Shown: piece after piece, positions 26,056 to 33,826 of the stretch
Layout of the letters: each line of letters opens with the position of its first letter
How positions within the stretch are numbered: position 1 is the first letter of the stretch
Assembly: GCA_963666475.2 (NCBI GenBank)
Contig: CAXXJM010000001.1
Location: 62,001 to 126,000 of the forward strand
Direction: 5' to 3'
Length of the DNA: 64,000 nt
Source: JBFHIZ01 sp963666475
GTDB lineage: Bacteria; Bacillota; Clostridia; Lachnospirales; Lachnospiraceae
Program-made: the position numbers and the translations under genes
Notes under the pieces: model-generated
What the model saw: only the letters and a program-made list of their open reading frames with translations
The model's database searches: none
What the model was told of the DNA's origin: nothing

Positions 26056-27750
26056 ATGAAAATTAAATGGAAAATTGTTGTATCATTTATTGCAGTGATT
26101 GTTTTGTTAACAGGATCTGTAGTAGCATTTAATTATGTTTCAATCAACAATATGTTCGAGGATGAGTATAAAAATGAATTAATTAATTATGCAAATATTA
26201 CGTCACAACTTGTGGAAGAAAAATATCCAGGGGATTGGCAGGTAAGAGGGCGTGCACTCTATAAAGGGGAAACACAAATTAGTGGTGCGAATGACATCAT
26301 TGATCAAATCACAGAGAATACGGATATTCTAGCATCTTTTTTTGCAAATGAACTTCGTGTTGCTACCAATGCAAAAGATGAAGCTGGTGCAAGACTAATT
26401 GCAACAAATGTAGCGAGCGAGGTGGAGCAAACTGTTCTGGAAAACGGAGAAGATTTTCTCGGAAAAACAGATATCATGGGGAGATCGGTCATTGCTTACT
26501 ATACACCATTAATGAATGCAGATGGCGAAATTTTAGGAATTTGGGGGCTGGCTGTATATACCGATGTTGTACAGGCGAAAATTAATCAGGGAATGCTTAT
26601 TATTATAGTCATTGCATTTGTTTTGCTGTGCGTAGGGATCTTTTTCTCATTTATTCTAGGAGGAGCAATCGGAAAAGGAATTCATACAATCAAAGATAAA
26701 ATATTATTGATGGAAGTTGGAGATTTTTCATTCGCCTTTTCAAAACGTCAGGTGAAACGAAAAGATGAAGTGGGAGATATTGCAAGATCCAGTGAGAAAA
26801 TGCAACAGAAGATTTCTATGACAATGAAGGAAATCCAAAGAGAGTCAAAAAGCTTGAATGAAATTGCTGCATCCTGTATTTCGAATATGGAAAACACACA
26901 GACAAGAATCGAAGATATTTCTGCCACTACACAGGAACTCTCCGCAGGTATGCAGCAGACTTCTGCAAGTGCAGAAGAAATGAATGCATCTGTGCATGAA
27001 GTGGATTTGGAACTCGTACAAATGAAAGAAAAGGCAAGTAAAGGTGATAATCTTTCAAAAGAAATAAAACAACGAGCAATTGGGTTGGAGAAGGAAGCTG
27101 AGAAATCAAGCATGCAGGCAAGTGAGGTGTATCATAATACCAATCTACAACTGAGAGAATCAATTAAAGATACAGAAGCTATTTCAGAAATTCGAGAACT
27201 TTCATCAACTATTCTTGAAATTGCAGAACAGACAAATTTACTGGCACTAAACGCTGCGATTGAGGCTGCCAGAGCTGGGGAAGCAGGACGAGGATTTGCT
27301 GTTGTAGCTGATGAAATCCGAAAATTGGCAGAAAGTTCAGAGCAGTCTGTCAATCGAATTAATGCAATTACTGAAAAGGTATCCAAAGCGGTTACGCATG
27401 TAGTGGATGATGCTTCCAAGTTACTTGTTTTTGTAGATACGCAAGTACTAAAAGATTATCAGTCTCTTGTTGATATCAGTCGACAATATAATCATGATGC
27501 GGATTCAGTACATGAAGTGATTGACGAAATTTTTGTAAGTTCTGAAAAGGTTGTAGCAACAATGAATCAAATACGACAGGCAATAGAGGAGATTACCAAG
27601 GCGACAGAAGAGGGCGCAGGAGGGACTTCTGATATCGCTTCAAAAATTACTGAGATTGCTGCGATGTCCAATGATGTACTTGATCAAGCAAGAGAAAATG
27701 GAAGAACAGCCGATGAGCTTGATGAGCTGACTTCATTTTTTAAATTGTAA
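26056..27750 (+). CDS. Methyl-accepting chemotaxis protein (Cache-like sensor)
   Basis: A receptor of about 564 residues: an N-terminal helix (VVSFIAVIVLLTGSVVAFNY), an extracellular domain of about 150 residues with a Cache-like flow (SFFANELRVATN; GRSVIAYYTPLMNADGEILG), a second helix (MLIIIVIAFVLLCVGIFFSF), HAMP, and the signalling hairpin (EIAEQTNLLALNAAIEAARA with GRGFAVVADEIRKLAESSEQ). It follows the peptidase by 85 bases with no clear terminator and may report on the same substrate. That link is inference. Two in-frame ATGs are candidates; the second (26056) gives the better N-terminus. Confidence 0.92.
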   Translation: MKIKWKIVVSFIAVIVLLTGSVVAFNYVSINNMFEDEYKNELINYANITSQLVEEKYPGDWQVRGRALYKGETQISGANDIIDQITENTDILASFFANELRVATNAKDEAGARLIATNVASEVEQTVLENGEDFLGKTDIMGRSVIAYYTPLMNADGEILGIWGLAVYTDVVQAKINQGMLIIIVIAFVLLCVGIFFSFILGGAIGKGIHTIKDKILLMEVGDFSFAFSKRQVKRKDEVGDIARSSEKMQQKISMTMKEIQRESKSLNEIAASCISNMENTQTRIEDISATTQELSAGMQQTSASAEEMNASVHEVDLELVQMKEKASKGDNLSKEIKQRAIGLEKEAEKSSMQASEVYHNTNLQLRESIKDTEAISEIRELSSTILEIAEQTNLLALNAAIEAARAGEAGRGFAVVADEIRKLAESSEQSVNRINAITEKVSKAVTHVVDDASKLLVFVDTQVLKDYQSLVDISRQYNHDADSVHEVIDEIFVSSEKVVATMNQIRQAIEEITKATEEGAGGTSDIASKITEIAAMSNDVLDQARENGRTADELDELTSFFKL

Positions 27751-27776
27751 AATATAATAAAACAATTTGATATGAA

Positions 27777-27805
27777 TTGAAAATAAAGAATTCAGGTGTT
27801 ATAAT
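27777..27805 (+). promoter_or_regulatory. Promoter of the rubredoxin gene
   Basis: TTGAAA, a 17-base gap and TATAAT, 54 bases before the start codon. Confidence 0.75.
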
Positions 27806-27859
27806 TAGGAAAGTAACTTAAAATCAGTAAAATAACTGAAAATAATATGGAGGTATCTT

Positions 27860-28015
27860 ATGAGCCAATATGAATGTCCTTGTGGATATGTTTATGATCC
27901 TGAAGTGGGTGATCCAGACAATGGAGTAGCACCTGGTACTGCATGGGAAGATGTTCCTGAAGATTGGGTATGTCCAGTTTGTGGTTTGGATAAAGACGCA
28001 TTTTCAGAAGTGTAA
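27860..28015 (+). CDS. Rubredoxin with a CxC first knuckle
   Basis: A 51-residue one-iron electron carrier. The core YVYDPEVGDPDNGVAPGTAW and the second knuckle WVCPVCGLDKDAF are standard rubredoxin. The first knuckle is ECPCGYVYDP: Cys6 and Cys8 are separated by one residue, where the family norm is two (CxxCG). GGAGGT precedes the ATG and the gene has its own promoter and terminator, so it looks expressed. Rubredoxins pass electrons to oxygen- and peroxide-reducing enzymes in anaerobes. Confidence 0.9.
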   Translation: MSQYECPCGYVYDPEVGDPDNGVAPGTAWEDVPEDWVCPVCGLDKDAFSEV

Positions 28016-28030
28016 TATGGTTGATGACGA

Positions 28031-28055
28031 AAGTAACTGCTTGCAGTTACTTTTT
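28031..28055 (+). terminator. Terminator of the rubredoxin gene
   Basis: A 9-bp perfect stem AAGTAACTG / CAGTTACTT with loop CTTG and a T run. Confidence 0.85.
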
Positions 28056-28194
28056 GTTATTTATAGGGAAATAACAATGACCAGCAGAAATTGTTTTTCC
28101 CTCCTCTATATAGTACGATTACTATAGTTATTGATGTGGCGGGGGTATTTGTCAGTCGATTACGGATCACATATTATGAGCAGGAGGGAACATA

Positions 28195-28545
28195 ATGAGC
28201 GAAATGAATGAAACCAATCAGACAACGATGAATGGGGAAACTGTAGATAGTACAGGCGCAGTAAAATGGGCTTGTGTATTAGCATATCTTTTGTTTTTCT
28301 TACCGTTAGTAGTTGATGGAAACAAGGAAGTTCATAAATTCCATGCAAATCAAGGTCTTGTACTTTTGATTTTCTGTATCGGAATCGGAATTGTTGGAAC
28401 GATTATTCCAATTCTTGGCTGGTTAATCATTTTACCAGTTGGCGAACTATTTTGTTTAATAGTTGCAATTATTGGAATGATTAATGCGGCAAATAATCAA
28501 ATGAAAGAATTGCCTCTCATAGGTAAAATTAAAATTCTTAAGTAA
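28195..28545 (+). CDS. Small membrane protein, DUF4870/Tic20-like
   Basis: A 116-residue protein with three helices: VKWACVLAYLLFFLPLVVDG, a short loop with HKFHANQGLVLLIFCIGIGI, and ILGWLIILPVGELFCLIVAI, then NAANNQMKELPLIGKIKIL. The H(A/G)NQ-L motif before the second helix and the LPLIGKI tail are hallmarks of small DUF4870-type proteins of unknown function. GGAGGG lies before the ATG, and it is a single gene with its own terminator. Confidence 0.75.
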   Translation: MSEMNETNQTTMNGETVDSTGAVKWACVLAYLLFFLPLVVDGNKEVHKFHANQGLVLLIFCIGIGIVGTIIPILGWLIILPVGELFCLIVAIIGMINAANNQMKELPLIGKIKILK

Positions 28546-28585
28546 TATGCAGGTGGGGAGATTTTTAAATATCACAATGAGAGTG

Positions 28586-28612
28586 AAAAGACTGGTGGTT
28601 GCCAGTCTTTTT
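28586..28612 (+). terminator. Terminator
   Basis: A 10-bp stem AAAAGACTGG / CCAGTCTTTT with a six-base loop, followed by T-rich sequence. Confidence 0.85.
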
Positions 28613-28661
28613 ATTTTTCGATAGAATAGATATATAGAAGGATGTAGAAAGAAGGGATCTA

Positions 28662-28805
28662 TTGGAAATTACAATTTTTGCAATCATAGTTTTATTGATC
28701 TGGGTAATTTTTGCAATACGAAGTATCAAGAAAAAAAAGGGTCATGGTTGCGCAGACTGTACAAATTGTAGTGAAGTATGCGAGACTTGCGAAAAAAATA
28801 AGTAG
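28662..28805 (+). CDS. FeoB-associated Cys-rich membrane protein
   Basis: A 47-residue protein starting at TTG after GAAGGG: one membrane helix (IFAIIVLLIWVIFAIRSI), a Lys cluster, then a Cys-rich tail (GCADCTNCSEVCETC, five cysteines). This is the usual form of the small protein found after feoB in ferrous-iron uptake operons. No feoA or feoB is in this window. The neighbours are a DtxR/MntR regulator and a metal ABC ATPase, so a metal role still fits. Confidence 0.75.
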   Translation: MEITIFAIIVLLIWVIFAIRSIKKKKGHGCADCTNCSEVCETCEKNK

Positions 28806-28850
28806 CAGTGTTCCAACGTGTTTATCGTGGTACAATGCTACTTGTTTTAT
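28801..28850. terminator. Hairpin between the Cys-rich gene and the DtxR-type gene
   Basis: Arms 28801-28814 and 28829-28842 pair at 12 of 14 positions (AGTAGCA / TGCTACT at the base) and are followed by TTGTTTTAT. It starts inside the stop region of the Cys-rich gene and lies between convergent genes. Confidence 0.65.
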
Positions 28851-29212
28851 TCGAATAGAAAATGTTCTTTGATTTTTTGAAATGTCTGGTCGCTAATAAT
28901 GTGTTCGATTTTACATGCATCATCTGCAGCGGTTTCGTGATCTACACCTATGGATTCGAGAGCCTTGCACAACACTTGGTGTCGTTCGTAAATCATATTG
29001 GCAATCTCTTTTCCTTTTTTTGTGAAAGAGATAAATTTATTCTTATCCAGTGTGATATATCCATCCGTTTCTAACAGTTTGATTGCTCTGCTGACACTTG
29101 GTTTTGAATAGGCGAGTTCTTCGCTAATATCAATGGAACGAACGACTGGAAGTTTTTTTGAGAGAATATAGATTGTTTCTAAGTACATTTCGCCTGACTC
29201 ATGTAATTCCAT
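28847..29212 (-). CDS. DtxR/MntR-family metal-dependent regulator
   Basis: A 121-residue protein: N-terminal winged helix (ESGEMYLETIYILSKK; SIDISEELAYSKPSVSRAIKLL; GYITLDKNKFISFTKKGKEIA), then the short dimerisation/metal domain (IYERHQVLCKALESIGVDHE TAADDACKIEHIIS in two pieces). The length matches MntR-type members without an SH3 domain. The ligand pattern E/H around DACKIEHIIS fits Mn or Fe sensing. It is divergent from the DUF134 and ABC ATPase genes, with palindromes between. Confidence 0.88.
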   Translation of the reverse strand: MELHESGEMYLETIYILSKKLPVVRSIDISEELAYSKPSVSRAIKLLETDGYITLDKNKFISFTKKGKEIANMIYERHQVLCKALESIGVDHETAADDACKIEHIISDQTFQKIKEHFLFE

Positions 29213-29247
29213 ATTTTTGAACCGTGCCTTTCTTTTTTTGCTAACCT

Positions 29248-29267
29248 AAATTAGCATGAACTAATTT
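29248..29267. promoter_or_regulatory. Palindromic operator before the DtxR-type gene
   Basis: AAATTAGCATGAACTAATTT has perfect 7-bp arms around six bases. It lies 36-55 bases upstream of the regulator start, suitable for autoregulation. Confidence 0.6.
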
Positions 29268-29331
29268 AAGTATACCGTTTCTGGTAGGAAAGTCAAATAA
29301 AAATATAGCCTATGTTTTTGGGTATTTTTAC

Positions 29332-29369
29332 AAACTAAATGTAGTTTACAATAGTTTTCGACATATGTC
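29332..29369. promoter_or_regulatory. Two further palindromes in the divergent metal-gene region
   Basis: AAACTAAATGTAGTTT (29332-29347, 6-bp arms) and GACATATGTC (29360-29369) precede a TATAAT box (29400-29405) of the DUF134 gene. They could be regulator sites for the rightward genes. Confidence 0.45.
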
Positions 29370-29454
29370 AAATATATACCCCTAATGATTTTATGTTTAT
29401 ATAATGAACTGCTTGTGTTAAAATAATGAGTAGGAATTATGAAAGGAGCAAGAT

Positions 29455-29820
29455 ATGCCAAGACCAATCAAAGGAAGACGTGTTTGTGGAATGCCAGGTG
29501 TTTCTACATTTGGGCCACAAGGAACTCAAAATCGAAATTGCGGTATCATTCATATGACCGTAGATGAATATGAGACCATTCGCCTGATTGACTATGTTGG
29601 TTGTAATCAGGAAGAATGCGCTGAACAGATGAATGTTGCAAGAACGACAGTGCAGGGAATATACAACAATGCTAGAAAAAAAATTGCGGCATCTCTTGTT
29701 GAAGGAAAAATCATTGAGATTGCTGGTGGAGAATATAAACTATGTAATGCATTTGGAGAAGAGTGCAATGGATTTCGAAAAGAGAGATGCTGTGGGAGAA
29801 AAACGGGTCCACAAGCTTAG
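29455..29820 (+). CDS. DUF134-family HTH protein
   Basis: A 121-residue protein beginning MPRPIKGRRVCGMPGVSTFG, the diagnostic start of the DUF134 family (small DNA-binding proteins with a sigma-like helix-turn-helix). The HTH is around CNQEECAEQMNVARTTVQGI. Several cysteines at both ends (CGMPG; CNAFGEECNG; CCGRK) could bind metal. Members are often near metal or FeS genes. The next gene is a metal ABC ATPase only nine bases on, so a regulatory or accessory role in metal uptake is likely. Confidence 0.85.
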   Translation: MPRPIKGRRVCGMPGVSTFGPQGTQNRNCGIIHMTVDEYETIRLIDYVGCNQEECAEQMNVARTTVQGIYNNARKKIAASLVEGKIIEIAGGEYKLCNAFGEECNGFRKERCCGRKTGPQA

Positions 29821-29829
29821 GAGTTTAAG

Positions 29830-30582
29830 ATGGAGTATATTGTTTCTTTAGAACATGTAAACGTGTTCTATGACGAATATATGGCGCTACAGGATATTAA
29901 TATGTGTGTTGAAAAAGGGGATTTTCTTGGTATTATTGGCCCAAATGGCGGTGGAAAATCAACTCTTTTGAAGACGATGCTAGGGATTTTGAAACCCGTA
30001 TCTGGAAAAATCGAAGTGAATAGTAATAAAATAGGATATGTTCCGCAGTCTTCGCAAGCAAACAGGAATTTCCCGATTACCGTTTTTGATACGGTGCTTA
30101 TGGCAAGGAATGTCCATCACCACCTAATAACACAAAGGTATAATGAAAAGGACTATCAGATTGTAAAAGAGCAACTTGCATTTGTGGGAATGTCTGGATG
30201 TGAACAGCGTCATATTAAAGAACTTTCAGGAGGGGAATTTCAGAAAGTACTCATTGCAAGAGCGCTCAGTGTACAACCTGAGGTTCTTATTCTTGACGAG
30301 CCTACAGCAAATATCGATGTGAAATCCAGAGAAGAGATTTATCATTTGCTGAAAGTATTAAATCAAAAAATCACAATCATTATGGTAACACATGATATGA
30401 TGGCTATTTCCTCTGATGTAAAAAGTTTGGCGTGTTTAAATCGAAATCTGGTTTATCATGGAGAACCAAAACTTTCGGAAGAGACTGTAAAAGAGTTATA
30501 TGGGTGTCCAGTTGATTTGATTGCACATGGTGTTCCGCATCGTGTATTGGGTGAACATGTACATGATGAAATACACAAATAA
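29830..30582 (+). CDS. Metal-type (ZnuC/MntB-like) ABC transporter ATP-binding protein, without permease
   Basis: A 250-residue ATPase with Walker A (GPNGGGKSTLLKTMLG), Q-loop (GYVPQSSQANRNFPITV), signature (LSGGEFQKVLIARAL), Walker B (VLILDEPTANIDVKSREEIY) and H-loop (MVTHDMMAIS). The IDVKSREEIYHLL and NRNFPITVFDTV segments mark the zinc/manganese uptake group. The expected permease and lipoprotein genes do not follow. The gene stops four bases before the -35 box of the ZTP riboswitch promoter. Partners must lie elsewhere, or were lost. Confidence 0.88.
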   Translation: MEYIVSLEHVNVFYDEYMALQDINMCVEKGDFLGIIGPNGGGKSTLLKTMLGILKPVSGKIEVNSNKIGYVPQSSQANRNFPITVFDTVLMARNVHHHLITQRYNEKDYQIVKEQLAFVGMSGCEQRHIKELSGGEFQKVLIARALSVQPEVLILDEPTANIDVKSREEIYHLLKVLNQKITIIMVTHDMMAISSDVKSLACLNRNLVYHGEPKLSEETVKELYGCPVDLIAHGVPHRVLGEHVHDEIHK

Positions 30583-30585
30583 CTG

Positions 30586-30614
30586 TTGAATCCCTGCGAA
30601 TTTAATGATATGAT
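30586..30614 (+). promoter_or_regulatory. Promoter of the purine operon
   Basis: TTGAAT, a 17-base gap and TATGAT, about 40 bases before the ZTP aptamer. Confidence 0.8.
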
Positions 30615-30654
30615 ACGGGTAGTTCATGCATCTTATTTGATATTCAAAAGGTGT

Positions 30655-30752
30655 TTACACGACTGACGGAAGTGGAAATGACCACAGGGAGTGTATGATG
30701 AATAGTAGCCGACCGTCTGGGCATGTTTATGCTTGGAGTGTCGGTTTTTTTG
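30655..30752 (+). ncRNA. ZTP (pfl) riboswitch with terminator
   Basis: P1 is TACAC (30656-30660) with GTGTA (30691-30695). The conserved GACTGACGG follows P1, a GTGG/CCAC hairpin comes next, then the invariant 3' domain GCCGACCGTCTGGGCA (30708-30723). These are the hallmarks of the class that binds ZTP/AICAR phosphates and turns on one-carbon and purine genes. The same 3' domain bases CCGAC pair with GTCGG (30740-30744) in a terminator with seven T, so ligand binding should prevent termination. The downstream genes use and cyclise the AICAR product, which agrees with the ligand. Confidence 0.93.
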
Positions 30753-30820
30753 CGCTCCAAAAGTGAACATTCTGTAGATTCTGTACATGTACATATCGTA
30801 AGAAAGGCAAGGGCATTAAC

Positions 30821-31534
30821 GTGGATTTAAAAAAGATTGAGCAGGAATTAGTAAGTAATACGTATCCAGGAAGAGGTATTATTCTGGGAAAAACAAAAGA
30901 TGGAGAAAAAGCAGTTGCAGCTTATTTCATTATGGGAAGAAGTGCTAATAGTAGAAATCGTGTGTTTGTAGAAGAGAAAGATGGGATTCGTACACAAGCA
31001 TATGATCCTTCCAAAATGGAAGATCCTTCGTTGATTATTTATGCACCGGTACGTGTGATTGGAAATAAAACCATTGTAACGAATGGTGACCAAACGGATA
31101 CAATTTATGATGGAATCGATCGTCAAATGACATTTGAACAATCCTTAAGAAGTAGAACATTCGAGCCAGATGGTCCGAATTATACTCCAAGAATTTCTGG
31201 AATCATGCATATTGAAGGTGGAAAATATAATTATGCCTTATCGATTTTAAAGAGTAATAATGGAAACCCAGAAGCATCCAACCGTTATACTTTCGCATAT
31301 GAAAATCCGATTGCTGGAGAAGGACATTTTATACATACCTATGAAACAGATGGCAATCCACTTCCTAGTTTTGAAGGAGAACCAAAATGGGTGGAGATTG
31401 AGGGTGATATTGACGCTTTTACTTCAAACGTTTGGACAAATTTAAACGAAGAGAATAAAGTTTCTTTATTTGTCAGATACATAGACATTAAAACGGGAGA
31501 TATAGAAACGAGAATTGTGAATAAAAATCAATAG
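30821..31534 (+). CDS. IMP cyclohydrolase, PurO-like
   Basis: A 237-residue protein resembling the PurO/IMP-cyclohydrolase family first known from archaea (YPGRGIILGKTKDGEKAVAAY; FIMGRSANSRNRVF; YTPRISGIMH). It would close the ring of FAICAR to give IMP, the last step of purine synthesis. It starts at GTG with CAAGGG seven bases before. The next gene supplies the preceding transformylase step, so the two genes replace the bifunctional PurH. Confidence 0.88.
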   Translation: MDLKKIEQELVSNTYPGRGIILGKTKDGEKAVAAYFIMGRSANSRNRVFVEEKDGIRTQAYDPSKMEDPSLIIYAPVRVIGNKTIVTNGDQTDTIYDGIDRQMTFEQSLRSRTFEPDGPNYTPRISGIMHIEGGKYNYALSILKSNNGNPEASNRYTFAYENPIAGEGHFIHTYETDGNPLPSFEGEPKWVEIEGDIDAFTSNVWTNLNEENKVSLFVRYIDIKTGDIETRIVNKNQ

Positions 31535-31556
31535 TTTTGAAAGGTATGGTATATAT

Positions 31557-32735
31557 ATGAATGAATTAGAATTAAAATATGGCTGTAATCCACAACAAAA
31601 ACCGGCAAGAATTTTTATGAAAAATGGAGAAAATCTTCCGATTAAAGTCCTATCAGGCAAACCGGGTTATATCAATTTTATGGATGCATTTAATGGCTGG
31701 CAGCTTGTAAGAGAGCTTAAAGAAGCTACTGGATTGCCAGCAGCTGCATCTTTTAAACATGTTTCCCCTGCTGGAGCAGCAGTAGGAATTCCTTTGACAG
31801 ATACACTTGCGAAAATATATTGGGTAGATGATCTTGGAGAATTATCTCCACTTGCTGCAGCATATGCAAGAGCAAGGGGTGCTGACCGTATGTCATCATT
31901 CGGTGATTTCATCTCTCTTTCGGATACTTGTGATGCAGATACTGCTAGAATTATAAAAAGAGAAGTGTCTGATGGTGTCATTGCTCCTGGTTATGAACCA
32001 GAAGCTTTGGAAATTTTGAAACAAAAGAAAAATGGAAACTACAATGTAATTGAAATTGATCCGAGCTATGTTCCGGAAAAAATCGAGCAAAAAGATATTT
32101 TTGGAATATCCTTTGAGCAGGGTAGAAATGATATTGCCCTAAATGATGAATTGCTAAAAAATATTGTAACAGCAAATAAGGAGATTCCAGACCAAGCAAA
32201 AATCGATTTGATTATTTCTTTAATTACTTTAAAGTATACACAGTCCAACTCGGTATGTTATGCAAAAGGTGGACAGGCAATTGGTGTTGGAGCTGGTCAA
32301 CAATCCAGAGTACATTGTGTAAGACTAGCAGGACAAAAAGCAGATAACTGGCTTTTAAGACAGTGCCCAAAAGTTTTAAATCTTCCATTTGTGGAGGGCA
32401 TTGGTAGAGCAGTACGAGATAATGCAATTGACAATTATATTGGGGAAGCATATATGGATGTTCTTCGAGATGGAGCTTGGCAAAATATTTTTAAGGAGAG
32501 ACCATCGATATTTACTGCGGAAGAAAAAAGAGAATGGTTGGATCAAATGGACGAAGTATCTCTTGGATCCGATGCATTTTTTCCATTTGACGACAATATT
32601 GAACGTGCATACCTAAGTGGTGTGAAATATATTGCACAGCCAGGCGGTTCCATTCGTGATGAAGATGTAATTGCATGTTGTGATAAATATAATATGGCGA
32701 TGGCATTTACGGAAGTACGTTTATTCCATCATTAG
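31557..32735 (+). CDS. Stand-alone AICAR transformylase (PurH transformylase domain)
   Basis: A 392-residue protein with only the formyltransferase half of PurH: NPQQKPARIFMKNG, the Lys-His pair in AAASFKHVSPAGAAVG, GVIAPGYEPEALEILKQKK, TQSNSVCYAKGGQAIGVGAG, and the end segment GSIRDEDVIACCDKYNMAMA. It would transfer formyl from 10-formyl-THF to AICAR. AICAR is the precursor of ZTP, so the riboswitch senses the substrate pool of this very enzyme. It lies 22 bases after the cyclohydrolase gene. Confidence 0.92.
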   Translation: MNELELKYGCNPQQKPARIFMKNGENLPIKVLSGKPGYINFMDAFNGWQLVRELKEATGLPAAASFKHVSPAGAAVGIPLTDTLAKIYWVDDLGELSPLAAAYARARGADRMSSFGDFISLSDTCDADTARIIKREVSDGVIAPGYEPEALEILKQKKNGNYNVIEIDPSYVPEKIEQKDIFGISFEQGRNDIALNDELLKNIVTANKEIPDQAKIDLIISLITLKYTQSNSVCYAKGGQAIGVGAGQQSRVHCVRLAGQKADNWLLRQCPKVLNLPFVEGIGRAVRDNAIDNYIGEAYMDVLRDGAWQNIFKERPSIFTAEEKREWLDQMDEVSLGSDAFFPFDDNIERAYLSGVKYIAQPGGSIRDEDVIACCDKYNMAMAFTEVRLFHH

Positions 32736-32762
32736 GAAATAAATTTAGAAGGTGTAATTTAT

Positions 32763-33443
32763 ATGAAGAAAGAATGGTTTCGTACTAACGAATTGATTGG
32801 AGAAGAAGCAATTGAGCGACTGGAGAACTCGAAAGTGCTTGTGTTTGGTGTGGGAGGTGTAGGAAGCTACGTTGTAGAAGCACTTGCCAGAAGTGGTGTT
32901 GGACATATTGCTATTGTGGACAAGGATGTGGTTGACCTGACGAATCTCAATCGTCAATTAATTGCAACACAGGAAACGGTTGGGATTCATAAAGTAGAGG
33001 TCGCCAAAAAAAGAATTTTATCTATCAATCCAGACTGTTTGGTGGAGATATATCCTATTTTTTACTTACCGGAAACTGCAGACCAGATAAATATGTCAGC
33101 ATATCATTATGTAGTAGATGCAGTAGATACAGTGACTGCAAAGATAGAAATCATCAGTCAGGCAAAAAAAGCAGGAGTGCCTGTGATTTCTTCGATGGGT
33201 ACTGGGAATAAATTGGACCCTACAAAATTTGAAGTTGCTGATATTTCTGAAACTTCAGTTTGTCCTTTGGCAAAAGTTATGCGAAAAGAGTTGTCAAAGC
33301 GTGGTATTTCTGATGTGAAGGTCATATTTTCAAAAGAACAGCCAAAACATAAACGAATTGTTGGTAGCGTACCATTTGTACCTTCTGTTGCAGGTTTGAT
33401 TATTGCAGGAGAGGTTATTAAATCGCTTGCGAAGATCAAATAA
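32763..33443 (+). CDS. tcdA: tRNA threonylcarbamoyladenosine dehydratase
   Basis: A 226-residue E1-like ThiF-fold enzyme: nucleotide loop GVGGVGSYVVEALARSGVG, IVDKDVVDLTNLNRQLIAT, VVDAVDTVTAKIEII, SSMGTGNKLDPTKFEVADI. The latter motif and the length are typical of TcdA/CsdL, which cyclises t6A37 in tRNAs using ATP. It may be cotranscribed with the purine genes, but the function is separate. A 10-bp inverted repeat overlaps its last codons, followed by a strong terminator. Confidence 0.88.
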   Translation: MKKEWFRTNELIGEEAIERLENSKVLVFGVGGVGSYVVEALARSGVGHIAIVDKDVVDLTNLNRQLIATQETVGIHKVEVAKKRILSINPDCLVEIYPIFYLPETADQINMSAYHYVVDAVDTVTAKIEIISQAKKAGVPVISSMGTGNKLDPTKFEVADISETSVCPLAKVMRKELSKRGISDVKVIFSKEQPKHKRIVGSVPFVPSVAGLIIAGEVIKSLAKIK

Positions 33444-33469
33444 TTTCTTTGCAAGCGATTAGTAGGCAT

Positions 33470-33507
33470 AAAAAAACAACCCATATGACGGTATGGGTTG
33501 TTTTTTT
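33470..33507. terminator. Bidirectional terminator between tcdA and rpsT
   Basis: AAAAAACAACCCATA pairs with TATGGGTTGTTTTTT around a six-base loop, with A and T runs outside, so it serves both convergent genes. Confidence 0.9.
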
Positions 33508-33522
33508 ATATTCGAATCAAAA

Positions 33523-33786
33523 TTATGCAAGCTTGTTCACAGCTGTTGTTAAGCGAGATACTTTTCTAGCTGCATTGTTTTTGTGATAAATTCCTTTTGA
33601 AGTTGCTTTTTCGATTGTAGAAATAGCATCTTTCAATACTTCATTTGCTACTGCAGCGTCACCAGCTTCAATTGCTACGTGTACTTTTTTAATTGCAGTT
33701 TTTACTCCAGATTTGATTGCTTTGTTGTGCTCAGCTTTTGTCTGGTTTACTAAAATTCTTTTTTTTGCAGATTTAATATTTGCCAA
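33523..33786 (-). CDS. rpsT: 30S ribosomal protein S20
   Basis: The family sequence MANIKSAKKRILVNQTKAEH starts at a TTG codon, seven bases after AGGAGGT. A GTG three codons upstream overlaps the ribosome site and is unlikely. The S20 body is recognisable (HNKAIKSGVKTAIKKVHVAI; KGIYHKNNAARKVSRLTTAV). S20 binds 16S rRNA early in 30S assembly. The TTG start is shared with the E. coli gene, where the weak start is part of autoregulation. Confidence 0.95.
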   Translation of the reverse strand: MANIKSAKKRILVNQTKAEHNKAIKSGVKTAIKKVHVAIEAGDAAVANEVLKDAISTIEKATSKGIYHKNNAARKVSRLTTAVNKLA

Positions 33787-33826
33787 GAGTTCCACCTCCT
33801 AATGATTTATTATATGGTTTCTTCAT

